A stretch of DNA of 41,801 nucleotides from an uncultured bacterium (GTDB lineage Bacteria > Patescibacteriota > Saccharimonadia > Saccharimonadales > Saccharimonadaceae), in contig CAIPOF010000001.1 of assembly GCA_903866605.1 (NCBI GenBank), positions 1 to 41,801 on the forward strand, given 5' to 3'. The translations under genes and the position numbers were made by a program. Positions 22,519 to 29,997 of this stretch are shown piece by piece; positions within the stretch are counted from its first letter, which is position 1; every line of letters starts with the position of its first letter. The notes beneath the pieces are model-generated. The model was given only the letters and a program-made list of their open reading frames with translations, did not search any database and was not told where the DNA came from.

Positions 22519-23732
22519 CTCTTAAATATCTCCTTCCATTTTAAACCAATCTTTTCCCAGCTAAGTTCATTTACTACCCAGCTGTGGGCACGACCAACAG
22601 TCTTATTTATCATACTTGGGTTGTCTTTTACAAACTGAATCTTTTTAACAAACTCATTTACATCTGCGGTTGGTCTGACCCTGTTATGGTCTTCTAGACC
22701 GAAGCAAGAGTGCCCAGCAGTACTAACTAAAATACCACGTCCATTATTGTCGCAAATCTCTCTGAACGAAGTATGGTTCGGTACCACTACTGGAGTCTTA
22801 GTAGCCATTGCTTCAGTTATAGATAAACCCCAACCTTCACCAGTGCTGGTAGAAATAACTACGTCACTAACATTATAAATCATATTTATCATCTCAACCG
22901 AGAATCCCTTGTTCTCATCATAGTTGTCAGGATTACCATCTGGGCCAGTTGGGACTAGGAAGTCAGCACCGTACTCAAGTCCAAACTGTTTAGCTACATC
23001 AATAACATTACAGAATGGCCCATTGTTTTTTAGATGCAGATATAGAAAGCTGTCAGGATTAAGAATCTTAAACTTACTAAATATCTCTAGAGTTCTAGGT
23101 ATATCTTTTCTTAACCAGTTAGTATTAACATTAGTTATTAAGAATTTACCATCAGCAAGTCCGTGAAAGAAATCGTGTCTAAAACTTTTCTTAGTCTTAA
23201 CATCAACTGGGTAAAACTCTTTTAAATTAGTACCGTGATATACTACATCTAACTTTAATTTAGGATTTACCTTATTAATTTCTTTAGACGCATAATTAGT
23301 ATAGGTAACAGGTATCTCTATGTTATTAACTACCTTAGTAGTCCACTCATCTGGTTGCCATCCATCTACTGGAAAATAATGAATGTACTTAAATACTTTC
23401 ATATCTCTTTTCTTGAGTTCTTCTTGCATTTTCTTAATCACATCACCTATTTGAATGAAATGGAAAGTGTCTTGAATCACGAAGAAAATATCGTATTTTC
23501 CATCCATCAACATATCGAGTGCTCGTTCACGACCATATCTGTCATCAAATCTATATGGGACCATCGCTGGGTAAATCTTATAAGGAAACTCGTGTGGGTC
23601 ACCAAAATAGTTAATGGCCACAACATCAAACTCGTACTCACCAGTTTTGTTTAATTGCTCTAGGATATTCCTAGATACATTAGCGAAACCAGTAGTGCAA
23701 ACGAAATCAGATAATACTAAAACTTTTTTCAT
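22515..23732 (-). CDS. GT4-family glycosyltransferase (405 aa)
   Basis: This is a predicted GT-B fold enzyme transferring a sugar from a nucleotide donor. The N-terminal domain has LVLSDFVCTTGFANVSRNIL and the interdomain/acceptor segment HYFPVDGWQPDEW. The C-terminal donor domain has FLITNVNTNWLRKDIPRTLE and the signature VVISTSTGEGWGLSITEAMA, with the two glutamates of the E-x7-E motif at 299 and 307. The length fits GT4. It lies between a methyltransferase and a SpeD-like gene in the late operon, overlapping each by 4 bases. Targets could be virion protein, host surface glycan or DNA bases. The first is favoured by the late, head-adjacent position. Confidence 0.85.
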   Translation of the reverse strand: MKKVLVLSDFVCTTGFANVSRNILEQLNKTGEYEFDVVAINYFGDPHEFPYKIYPAMVPYRFDDRYGRERALDMLMDGKYDIFFVIQDTFHFIQIGDVIKKMQEELKKRDMKVFKYIHYFPVDGWQPDEWTTKVVNNIEIPVTYTNYASKEINKVNPKLKLDVVYHGTNLKEFYPVDVKTKKSFRHDFFHGLADGKFLITNVNTNWLRKDIPRTLEIFSKFKILNPDSFLYLHLKNNGPFCNVIDVAKQFGLEYGADFLVPTGPDGNPDNYDENKGFSVEMINMIYNVSDVVISTSTGEGWGLSITEAMATKTPVVVPNHTSFREICDNNGRGILVSTAGHSCFGLEDHNRVRPTADVNEFVKKIQFVKDNPSMINKTVGRAHSWVVNELSWEKIGLKWKEIFKR

Positions 23733-24169
23733 ATCTTCCTCAAAATAAATCTTACATTCTCGCCTTCTGCTTCGGCATATACCTTCTCAAACTTACATTT
23801 GGAATACTCGTATTTATCGTGCCAGAATGTTCCAGGTACAAAATAATCCATGCTATCTTTGTGGAATGATTTAAAGTGTGACGGGTCCCGTGATAGACTA
23901 TCATTCAATCCGCAAGTTCTAATCTCAACAGTTCCACCTGGTTTCAATAGTCTCCAGCATTCTTCTACGAACTCAATATATATTCGTGAACGAATTGGTG
24001 CAATGTGTTCGATAATATCGTGTGCTATTATCTCATCATAGTCTGTACCTAAGTCCCAAGGCATATCTGATAAGTCACAAACAATATCTACTCCAGGGAA
24101 ATCAATTATATCTACATTCGTAGCACCAGGTAATATATCTTTTCCACAACCAAGATTCAATATTCTCAT
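23729..24169 (-). CDS. Class I SAM-dependent methyltransferase (146 aa)
   Basis: Motif I is ILNLGCGKDILPGATNVDII (residues 3-22). An acidic motif II analogue and the post-motif CDLSDMPWDLGTDYDEIIAH (about 31-50) with HDIIEHI follow, then LLKPGGTVEIRT. The protein is short (146 residues) but has the full SAM-binding core. This type is commonly found beside glycosyltransferases and methylates sugars or small acceptors. Its start overlaps the portal stop by 1 base, and it overlaps the GT start by 4 bases, so GT and methyltransferase probably act on one product. Confidence 0.8.
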   Translation of the reverse strand: MRILNLGCGKDILPGATNVDIIDFPGVDIVCDLSDMPWDLGTDYDEIIAHDIIEHIAPIRSRIYIEFVEECWRLLKPGGTVEIRTCGLNDSLSRDPSHFKSFHKDSMDYFVPGTFWHDKYEYSKCKFEKVYAEAEGENVRFILRKI

Positions 24170-25944
24170 TAGCTTTTCTTCATACTCTTTCGTGACTGTT
24201 TCCGATTTTTATTTATAACCTCAGCACGGGCCAATGGGTTAGTGAGAGCCACATCTGGTTGTGCTAAATATTGGACAATAGTCTGTTGAAGTTCTGGTGG
24301 CAAGATACCAAAGTCAGGAGTATCAATCATACTGACTCCGGACTCAGCATTGGTCCTATCCATTAATTCTTCGATATTACCAAACTTAAATCCTTCAAGT
24401 AATGTTCTCTTATCAATAATACCACCCTGGAACAGTTCACGAAGTGTATCACGTTTACCTTCCTCGGTATAAGATAGTCCGTTCTCGATGGTGCATTTAA
24501 TTCTGTAAGATTGTTTCAGGACTGTTGGTGCATTTTCACCTTTCATCATATCTTGGTTAGCCATAAGGCCAGCACCCTTTTCACCAATAACTTGGAAGTT
24601 ATTAGGTTTACCATCTTGTTGCTTATAAACTGTCTTTGGAAGGATATAGTTGTCGGCTGCCACGTCAATAATCTTTTCTGTGAGCTTCTGGAGGCAGTCT
24701 TGTAAATTGCTGACTGGAACTCTTAGGTTAGAATAGTCAGATTGCTTTAGAGACTCGATAGCTTTATAAGCTCTGATGCCTTTTGGAGCTTTCCCCAATG
24801 CTGAAGTAGAGACCCCAGCTTCTTCAATCCATTTCTCATAACTCTGAATCTGAGCGAATAAGTAGTTAGGTATTGGTTGAATCTCCATCTGTTCAATCGG
24901 AGCAGTAGTATACTCGATGAACTCGCCCTGTTCGTTAGTCACACGGCTGGTAAAGTTAGTCTTCTGTTTTTGGAATCTTCCCTTAACCATTGTATCAGTA
25001 TAGTTTTCAATATGACTTACCATCATATCCAAAGCTTTGTTAACAGCAATAAATTCTTCTATAGCGGCTGGTTGCCAGAATGTTCCAGTCCCAGTTTGAT
25101 ATGGAACATATGGGTAAGTATTAGCTTCATATTCTGTGTAGTCTAAGAGAACACTAGTACCTTTACCAGCGACAGTAGTTCTCTTAATTATATTCTTTTG
25201 GCCCTGGCGTTTTTGTTTTTCAGATAAAATCTTTACTACTACAGTTTGAAATTCCCTATCAACTGACATCTGCTTCTCTTGGACCTTCTCATTCAAACGA
25301 TAGTCCTTGAAATCATTTCCAGCCAAACGATTATCTGGTTGAACATCTTTGACTTTAGTAATACCGAATATATCTTCTAACTCTCCGATAGTCTTAATTG
25401 TATACTCAATTATAAATGGACTATCTTCAAAGTTATCAGAGTTAATCCAACTTGGTGCCATAATATCAAAAGCATCTTTGTTGTCTATAAATATTTCATC
25501 TTTAAACTTATCAAACCCAACCTTTAAGAAACCCACAGGCATAACCAAGGCATTCTCGACCAAAGTATCTAACTTTTTTCTGACATTAATCTTCTGCCAA
25601 AGTTCTTGTAAGTAGTTATTAACTTGGCTCACAGTCTTCTCGGCATCTTGTTCATCTCCAATATCATCTGGCAAAACTGACCAACGAGGTTCATTCGATA
25701 GAATCATATTCTGCATAGCTTTAATCTGTCGTCTAGCTTTTGGGATGGCTCTCATAACTCGTCCTGGTGGAGCTGATATTTTATCAATTACCCGTGACTG
25801 AGTATTCCACATTACAAAATGATTATTCTCGAAGAAGGCAATATTTCCATACCATTTAGAAGTATACCGAAAACGAGAATCTTCTAAATTCTTACAGATA
25901 GTATCTACTCTTGCCGACCTCTCGTCGTTAGATGTTCTGGCCAT
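24169..25944 (-). CDS. Portal protein (591 aa)
   Basis: Size, position after the terminase and sequence features suggest the portal: PPGRVMRAIPKARRQIKAMQ, NALVMPVGFLKVGFDKFKDE, APSWINSDNFEDSPFIIEYT, and a C-terminal helical region with VSTSALGKAPKGIRAYKAIE, typical of podophage and related portals where the stem and wing alternate. The C-terminal tail is basic (NKNRKQSRKSMKKS). It forms the dodecameric DNA channel at one capsid vertex. The start is preceded by AGGAATAATT. Confidence 0.85.
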   Translation of the reverse strand: MARTSNDERSARVDTICKNLEDSRFRYTSKWYGNIAFFENNHFVMWNTQSRVIDKISAPPGRVMRAIPKARRQIKAMQNMILSNEPRWSVLPDDIGDEQDAEKTVSQVNNYLQELWQKINVRKKLDTLVENALVMPVGFLKVGFDKFKDEIFIDNKDAFDIMAPSWINSDNFEDSPFIIEYTIKTIGELEDIFGITKVKDVQPDNRLAGNDFKDYRLNEKVQEKQMSVDREFQTVVVKILSEKQKRQGQKNIIKRTTVAGKGTSVLLDYTEYEANTYPYVPYQTGTGTFWQPAAIEEFIAVNKALDMMVSHIENYTDTMVKGRFQKQKTNFTSRVTNEQGEFIEYTTAPIEQMEIQPIPNYLFAQIQSYEKWIEEAGVSTSALGKAPKGIRAYKAIESLKQSDYSNLRVPVSNLQDCLQKLTEKIIDVAADNYILPKTVYKQQDGKPNNFQVIGEKGAGLMANQDMMKGENAPTVLKQSYRIKCTIENGLSYTEEGKRDTLRELFQGGIIDKRTLLEGFKFGNIEELMDRTNAESGVSMIDTPDFGILPPELQQTIVQYLAQPDVALTNPLARAEVINKNRKQSRKSMKKS

Positions 25945-25948
25945 TTAA

Positions 25949-26182
25949 TTATTCCTCTTTATTAAATATCTTCCTAAGTTCATCTTCTTCAACATCATCT
26001 AGACCAACTAAGGGATTCACATAAACAGGTTCAGCTGGTTTAGGACTAGCGATGTCTTGATATTCATACAAATTTCTGGCCATCAGTTTGGTGGTCAAGT
26101 CAGTAATTTGTTTGTTAGTTATATACTCTTTATAGATACAAAATACGAGAGTTGTCAAGACTATAACGGTTAAGTAAACCAT
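25949..26182 (-). CDS. 77-residue membrane protein with N-terminal helix
   Basis: Residues 1-17 (MVYLTVIVLTTLVFCIY) form one membrane helix; the rest is polar and acidic (DDVEEDELRKIFNKEE). It lies 4 bases upstream of portal and downstream of the GroES-like gene. Podophage operons often hold a small membrane protein here of unknown role. A promoter-like sequence lies within its coding region (26129-26158). Confidence 0.55.
   Translation of the reverse strand: MVYLTVIVLTTLVFCIYKEYITNKQITDLTTKLMARNLYEYQDIASPKPAEPVYVNPLVGLDDVEEDELRKIFNKEE
26129..26158 (-). promoter_or_regulatory. Possible internal promoter upstream of portal
   Basis: On the minus strand TTGACA (26153-26158) and TATAAA (26129-26134) are separated by 18 bases, inside the membrane protein gene. 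The hexamers are strong, but the sequence is also fully explained by codons. It would boost portal and the accessory block. Confidence 0.35.
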
Positions 26183-26186
26183 ATAA

Positions 26187-26450
26187 TTATTCCTCTACGA
26201 TGGCTAAAATATCATCAGAAGATAAAATCATATATTTGTCTTTGCCATCTTTTATCGGGGTCCCTGCAAATGGATTAAACATTGCAAGTTCTCCAATGTT
26301 AATACCTTCAACTAGTTCACCAATACTAACCACTTCCCCATACTTTTTATCTTCTACAGTGGCCGCTGGAGTAATGATTCCAGACTTGCTAACCTCGTCA
26401 TCCTTATCAAGAAGTTTTACCACAACATTATTGTTAATAGCTCTAATCAT
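26187..26450 (-). CDS. GroES-like co-chaperonin (Cpn10), 87 aa
   Basis: The ATG at 26450 follows TTGGAGG and starts MIRAINNNVVVKLLDKDDEV. The pattern matches Cpn10: an N-terminal strand equivalent to IRPLHDRVIVK, a mobile-loop region with SKSGIITPAA (residues about 21-30, including the I-I hydrophobic contact for GroEL), EVVSIGE, then KYMILSSDDILAIVEE, which closely parallels the GroES C-terminus LIMSESDILAIVEA. It would pair with the host GroEL to fold virion proteins, as phage T4 gp31 does. The position between terminase and portal supports a role in capsid assembly. It overlaps the zinc-ribbon gene by 8 bases. Confidence 0.85.
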   Translation of the reverse strand: MIRAINNNVVVKLLDKDDEVSKSGIITPAATVEDKKYGEVVSIGELVEGINIGELAMFNPFAGTPIKDGKDKYMILSSDDILAIVEE

Positions 26451-26655
26451 TTTCCTCCAATTTGTTACCATGACATTTACTGGTAGTGGAATAAGCGTTG
26501 GTCCAAGTTGACCCGTTATAATTGAATGGTGTCCAACTTACGCTGATACCATTCTCTTTAAACTCCATACCACAATCTTTGCAATAAACTACCTGGCATT
26601 TTTTGCAGAACTCTATATCTGCATGGTCGCACTCTCTATGATTATGAACCTTCAT
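26443..26655 (-). CDS. 70-residue Cys/His zinc-binding protein
   Basis: The N-terminal half has HNHRECDHADIEFCKKCQVV and YCKDCGMEF: at least two CxxC pairs plus several His, enough for one or two zinc sites. The C-terminal half is polar with Trp/Thr (STWTNAYSTTSKCHGNK). It overlaps the GroES-like gene start. A ribosome binding site AAAGGAA precedes ATG 26655. The role is unknown; small zinc proteins near terminase genes can be packaging accessories. Confidence 0.6.
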   Translation of the reverse strand: MKVHNHRECDHADIEFCKKCQVVYCKDCGMEFKENGISVSWTPFNYNGSTWTNAYSTTSKCHGNKLEEND

Positions 26656-26656
26656 T

Positions 26657-26785
26657 TTATTTCCTTTCTGTTAACTGTTCTTCTAAGACATCAATGATGT
26701 CATATATATCTCCAAGGTGGTCTTCGATATCCTCGGTTAATTCGTGTAAGTTATTTAATTGTTCTTCGACTACATCGTCTTCCAT
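26657..26785 (-). CDS. 42-residue acidic helical protein
   Basis: The reading frame starts MEDDVVEEQLNNLHELTEDI and continues through two more amphipathic turns to EEQLTERK. It is strongly acidic with heptad-like leucines and isoleucines, consistent with a short coiled coil. GAGGGG lies before the ATG. It fills the 139-base gap between the terminase and the zinc-binding gene. Function is unknown. Confidence 0.5.
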   Translation of the reverse strand: MEDDVVEEQLNNLHELTEDIEDHLGDIYDIIDVLEEQLTERK

Positions 26786-26794
26786 GGTGCCCCT

Positions 26795-28162
26795 CTAAAT
26801 AATATCATCGTTAATTGAATCATAGAACTCGTCCGTATTGTATCCGCCATTGTTCGCTTGAGTTCTAGTCTCTTGGATATCCTGTTCGACCAACTGCCAG
26901 AATCTAACAGTCTCAGGGTCCTTTTCTTCAACCTTATCAAGGTACTGACGTTGCTGTAGAATCATCGGGATGGCTGGGTGGCTGGCTAAAGCATATCGGA
27001 TTGCGTCCATCGCATGGTTATTTTCATCTAATGGTTTTTCTGATTGGTTATTCTCATCACCAGTATACTGATAAGTTCTAAATTCATCCATAGTGTTTAT
27101 GCACGATGAATGGATATGGAGTTTATCTAGCATAATTAATCCACGAACCACGCCAGTTCCCCAGTCAATATCATTGTTTGCTTTGTTACACGCCACACCA
27201 TGAGTCTGTAAGTATTTGATATTACCTGGTTGGTCTTTACCAGCATAATAGTATCCGACTTTATACTTAGTCATATAACTACCAGCTACTTCCCTAATTT
27301 GTTCTAGCGGAGTCTTAGACTTATAAAACTCAGTCAGTAAATACACATCATCAGTAGCCGTCACTCCAACTGGTATAACTACGGCTGGGTCATTCCAACC
27401 CCAGTCAACTCCACCTAATACATATTCAAACTCTGGTAGAGTATCAACTACTACACCTGGTTTAATATCTCCTGAGAAATCGAATAAGTCAGCGTAGACC
27501 TGTCCTTCTAATTTAGTAAACGAACCATTATATCTACGAGCAAACTCAGCTGGAGATAACATTCTTTGTCCATCTGTGTAAGCTTGTTTGTTAAAATACT
27601 TATTGTCTATAGAACTATACTGGAATACATCAATCTCATCAAAGCCCTTTTGCTTGTCTTTCCACGGCTTAAAAAGATTCGTGTAAACAAAATTTAAAGC
27701 ATATGGGGTAGTGGTTAGAAGTATTCTTCCATTAGTAGCGGATACACGACCCATAGCATTGACCCAAGCCTTGCGTTTCATCTTACCAGCTTCATCTAAC
27801 CATACAGCTTTAGCCGAGATACCCTCAATAGAATCTGGGTCATCAAGACTTCTAAACCAAATCTTGAAACCACTCTTACCAGTTAAAACCATTCTCTGTT
27901 TATCAAAATGCCCAAGTGTTTTTACTGGGAATAAATCGAAGAACTTTTGCATAGTAGATTGTTCGAGTGTCTTGTAGTTTGGAGCTCCGATAATAAATTC
28001 AGCAGTAGGGTTTTTATTTATCTGTAAGTATAGCCAGATAGCACCAGTAACAGTTTTGCCAGTCTGGACTCCAGCGACCATTAAAATATATCTCTTAGTA
28101 GAATTTAGAACCTTCATCTGATGAGGTTGAGGTACAATTTTCTTAACTGTTTTAGTTGCCAT
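26795..28162 (-). CDS. Terminase large subunit (455 aa)
   Basis: This is the packaging motor ATPase and nuclease. The ATPase half has Walker A AGVQTGKT (30-37), Walker B AVWLDEAG (Asp122, Glu123) and a coupling motif LLTTTP (147-152). The nuclease half starts near GGVDWGWNDPAV (Asp252 as metal ligand) and ends with NHAMDAIRYAL, which carries the last conserved Asp. It overlaps the small subunit by 11 bases. Features match the Terminase_6 type used by headful and cos phages alike, so the packaging mode cannot be told. Confidence 0.92.
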   Translation of the reverse strand: MATKTVKKIVPQPHQMKVLNSTKRYILMVAGVQTGKTVTGAIWLYLQINKNPTAEFIIGAPNYKTLEQSTMQKFFDLFPVKTLGHFDKQRMVLTGKSGFKIWFRSLDDPDSIEGISAKAVWLDEAGKMKRKAWVNAMGRVSATNGRILLTTTPYALNFVYTNLFKPWKDKQKGFDEIDVFQYSSIDNKYFNKQAYTDGQRMLSPAEFARRYNGSFTKLEGQVYADLFDFSGDIKPGVVVDTLPEFEYVLGGVDWGWNDPAVVIPVGVTATDDVYLLTEFYKSKTPLEQIREVAGSYMTKYKVGYYYAGKDQPGNIKYLQTHGVACNKANNDIDWGTGVVRGLIMLDKLHIHSSCINTMDEFRTYQYTGDENNQSEKPLDENNHAMDAIRYALASHPAIPMILQQRQYLDKVEEKDPETVRFWQLVEQDIQETRTQANNGGYNTDEFYDSINDDII

Positions 28163-28670
28163 CTAATCTTTCTAATGGTTCAACACTATTCATATTTTCT
28201 AACATTGTTAAGTCTACACTCGGTTCTTCTGGTTCTTCTTCGTTAGCTTCTTCCTGGCTCATAACAATACGAATAGGAATATCAGTATCCTTAGCAATGT
28301 TCTTATCATCGAATAATCCAAGCATTTTACTTACCATCTCAATCGCTTTTAATCTAACTGTTCGTTCCTGGCTGGTGGCTGATGGCTTCTCAAATATTTC
28401 CTCGGCTAAAGCGTGACTAATAGATTGAACTGATACTTTCTCAACAGCTAATATCTGGGTGATAGCACCACGGATAGTTTCATTTTTAGCTAACATAGCC
28501 TGTCCAGTATGAGACATATCGGCACGGTCCTTAAACTGTTTGTTAATCTTAGCGGCCTTGGCAGATTCTAATGGACTACCAGTTTTTAAATATGCTTTAA
28601 TATATCTAAGTTCTTCTGGATTAGCTTTATCTAAATAACTTAATTCAATCTTATTTTTTTTCTTTATCAT
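28152..28670 (-). CDS. Terminase small subunit (172 aa)
   Basis: The N-terminal region (DKANPEELRYIKAYLKTGSP, then ESAKAAKI) is helix-turn-helix-like as in small terminases that recognise pac/cos DNA. A central helical region (about 60-120) would form the ring, and the C-terminal third is acidic (EEANEEEPEEPSVD), the usual segment that docks to the large subunit. It is first in the late unit. The promoter -10 ends 6 bases before the ATG, so its mRNA should be nearly or fully leaderless. Confidence 0.75.
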   Translation of the reverse strand: MIKKKNKIELSYLDKANPEELRYIKAYLKTGSPLESAKAAKINKQFKDRADMSHTGQAMLAKNETIRGAITQILAVEKVSVQSISHALAEEIFEKPSATSQERTVRLKAIEMVSKMLGLFDDKNIAKDTDIPIRIVMSQEEANEEEPEEPSVDLTMLENMNSVEPLERLDGN

Positions 28671-28897
28671 AATTAATCTATAAGTCTTTACAGACGAGCT
28701 GTCAAATACTAATATACAAATATGATATACAACATAATAATATGTAAAGATAAAAGCATAGCTACACAGTACTGCTATGACAACAATATTTTACCTTACA
28801 CATTGTTTTGGTGCGATAATAAAACTAAAGCATCTAAGTTAGAAAAAGTCTGGGAGAAAAATTTTCCACAGCTAAAATATAAAATAACGGAGCTCAA
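28671..28897. other. Divergent intergenic region
   Basis: This 227-base gap separates the late (leftward) and early (rightward) units. It holds the late promoter and a 6-bp inverted repeat (CATAGC / GCTATG, near 28759-28781). A convincing rightward promoter was not found; TTGTTT with TAAAGC at 17 bp near 28804-28832 is a weak candidate. The region is AT-rich. Confidence 0.5.
28677..28705 (-). promoter_or_regulatory. Late-unit promoter, probably leaderless
   Basis: On the minus strand: TTGACA (28700-28705), a 17-bp spacer and TATAGA (28677-28682). The start codon of the small terminase (28670) lies seven bases downstream of the -10, exactly where transcription should start, so the first codon would be the 5' end of the mRNA. 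No ribosome binding site can fit. Its -35 is a perfect match. Confidence 0.7.
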
Positions 28898-29128
28898 ATG
28901 AACGAAGAAATCAATTATGATGAACTAACTAGCGAACAAGTTAAGAAGATGATTATACATAATATCATGTCAGAATTAGGTAAGCGTGGTGGGGCCGCCA
29001 CACTAAAGAAATACGGTAAGAAACATTTCAGAAAGTGCAATGAAATATCAACCGCTTCTAAAAACAAAGTTAGGAATCAACCTATTATAGACGAGATATT
29101 AGACCAGGTAATGAAGGACTGCTCTTGA
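28898..29128 (+). CDS. 76-residue basic protein, first plus-strand gene
   Basis: The start has CGGAG upstream. The middle carries GKRGGAATLKKYGKKHF, a glycine-lysine pattern common in small phage proteins of unknown function that may bind nucleic acid; the C-terminus is helical (IIDEILDQVMKDCS). It is the only clear gene between the divergent region and the putative large RNA. A strong promoter begins within its last codons. Confidence 0.55.
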   Translation: MNEEINYDELTSEQVKKMIIHNIMSELGKRGGAATLKKYGKKHFRKCNEISTASKNKVRNQPIIDEILDQVMKDCS

Positions 29129-29153
29129 CAAAACCATTAAAATAGTCTATAGT
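29125..29153 (+). promoter_or_regulatory. Strong promoter for a short terminated transcript
   Basis: TTGACA (29125-29130) and TATAGT (29148-29153) are separated by 17 bases. The expected start of transcription is about 29160. An intrinsic terminator at 29208-29235 lies only 75 bases on, so the main product is a short RNA, or the site is an attenuator for what follows. Confidence 0.7.
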
Positions 29154-29159
29154 TTATAT

Positions 29160-29237
29160 ATGCATATTATTAATGAGAATTTTCATAATTCATCTGCATC
29201 TAGAGAGGTCGGCCAAGTAATTGGTTGGCTTTTTTAG
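29160..29237 (+). ncRNA. Short (about 75 nt) transcript, possibly coding a leaderless 25-residue peptide
   Basis: Between promoter and terminator lies an ATG exactly at the predicted transcription start (29160). It opens a 25-codon frame beginning MHIINENFHNSSASREVGQV whose stop TAG (29235-29237) falls at the end of the terminator T-tract. The RNA may be a small regulatory RNA or a leaderless micro-mRNA. The same arrangement, ATG at the transcription start, is seen at the late promoter, which favours the coding reading. Confidence 0.4.
29208..29235 (+). terminator. Rho-independent terminator
   Basis: A 9-bp stem with three G·U pairs (29208-29216 with 29221-29229, loop GTAA) is followed by six T (29230-29235). 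The wobble pairs are valid only in plus-strand RNA. It ends the short transcript from the 29125 promoter and insulates the region downstream. Confidence 0.75.
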
Positions 29238-29327
29238 TTATGTATAACTATCTATATAACAACCCTGTAATACTTGTAATTATAATAATAGCTATTATAT
29301 ATTTGAGTTATAAATATAATGATTAAA

Positions 29328-29915
29328 TCCAAGCTGAGATAAACTTGGTGAGGTGTCGCAGACCAACACTATAACAGTCTCTAGGCTCTGGCAAATAAAC
29401 ACCTTACTTAAAGAAATAGAGAAGACTTCTACCCATACAACCAGCAGGTAGCATCCTTGAACAAGATGGGGTAGCGAGTAGAAACAAACCTGCGAGTGAA
29501 TACATTCAACAATTAAATATAAATTTCTTATAGCACTCATGCGGTGTTAGTTAAATTCTTTGTACTCAAAAACAGAAAAAGTTTAAAATTGAATTTTCTC
29601 ACGGGGAGACATAGGGAAATCATCTACCCTCCGCGTGGGCCAGTGGCTATTATCTTACTGAGTGCTATAAGTCTATATGGTTATTCTGTACGTTATAACG
29701 ACGTTATAAAGAAGTATGTATTATATAGTATACAGTATACAGTATATAGTATACTAGTAGATTCGAGTGTAACTAAAACATACTAAACATAAAAAGTTGG
29801 AGGAATATATAACTATTAAATAAAAATGCGTTGTAGGGGCTTACAAAGGCTTAACAGGTTAAAAAAACTGCAGTCACCTGTTACAGTGCCACCTGATAGC
29901 CTTTCAAGCTATAAC
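29328..29915 (+). ncRNA. Candidate large ornate non-coding RNA (about 590 nt)
   Basis: No convincing gene lies here. Complementary segments visible by eye: CCAAG 29329-29333 / 29344-29348; 29349-29356 / 29399-29406 (8 bp, one G·U); 29429-29436 / 29466-29474 (8 bp with a bulged G); GCAGGT 29444-29449 / ACCTGC 29488-29493, which straddles the former and so forms a pseudoknot; 29527-29539 / 29659-29671 (13 bp, perfect) enclosing 29600-29608 / 29629-29637; and a nested hairpin 29830-29915 with stems of 6, 4, 7 and 7 bp. G·U pairs fall in the plus-strand sense. Size and phage context recall GOLLD and ROOL RNAs, but I cannot confirm either class. Confidence 0.5.
29727..29754. repeat. Four tandem 7-bp repeats (AGTATAC)
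   Basis: AGTATAC occurs four times head to tail (29727-29754; the third copy ends in T). The unit contains the palindrome GTATAC. A 10-bp palindrome CGTTATAACG lies just upstream near 29690-29700. The DNA is AT-rich. It could be an iteron-like protein binding site or replication origin, or a hairpin element of the surrounding RNA. Confidence 0.5.
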
Positions 29916-29997
29916 CACGACATACAATAATACACTAAAATTCATATACTACTTACAACAGTTGCCGGTCGTCTTTACTATATATATAAAACGCCTA

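Noticed and set aside
29295-29540. 81-codon frame on the minus strand inside the structured region
   Set aside because: No ribosome binding site, antisense to the surrounding unit, low-complexity composition; the G·U wobble pairs favour a plus-strand RNA.
29544-29786. 80-codon frame on the plus strand inside the structured region
   Set aside because: It has no ribosome binding site, its composition follows the AT-rich repeats (runs of Y, S and V), and it lies across the 13-bp stem and the tandem 7-bp repeats. The RNA explanation fits better.
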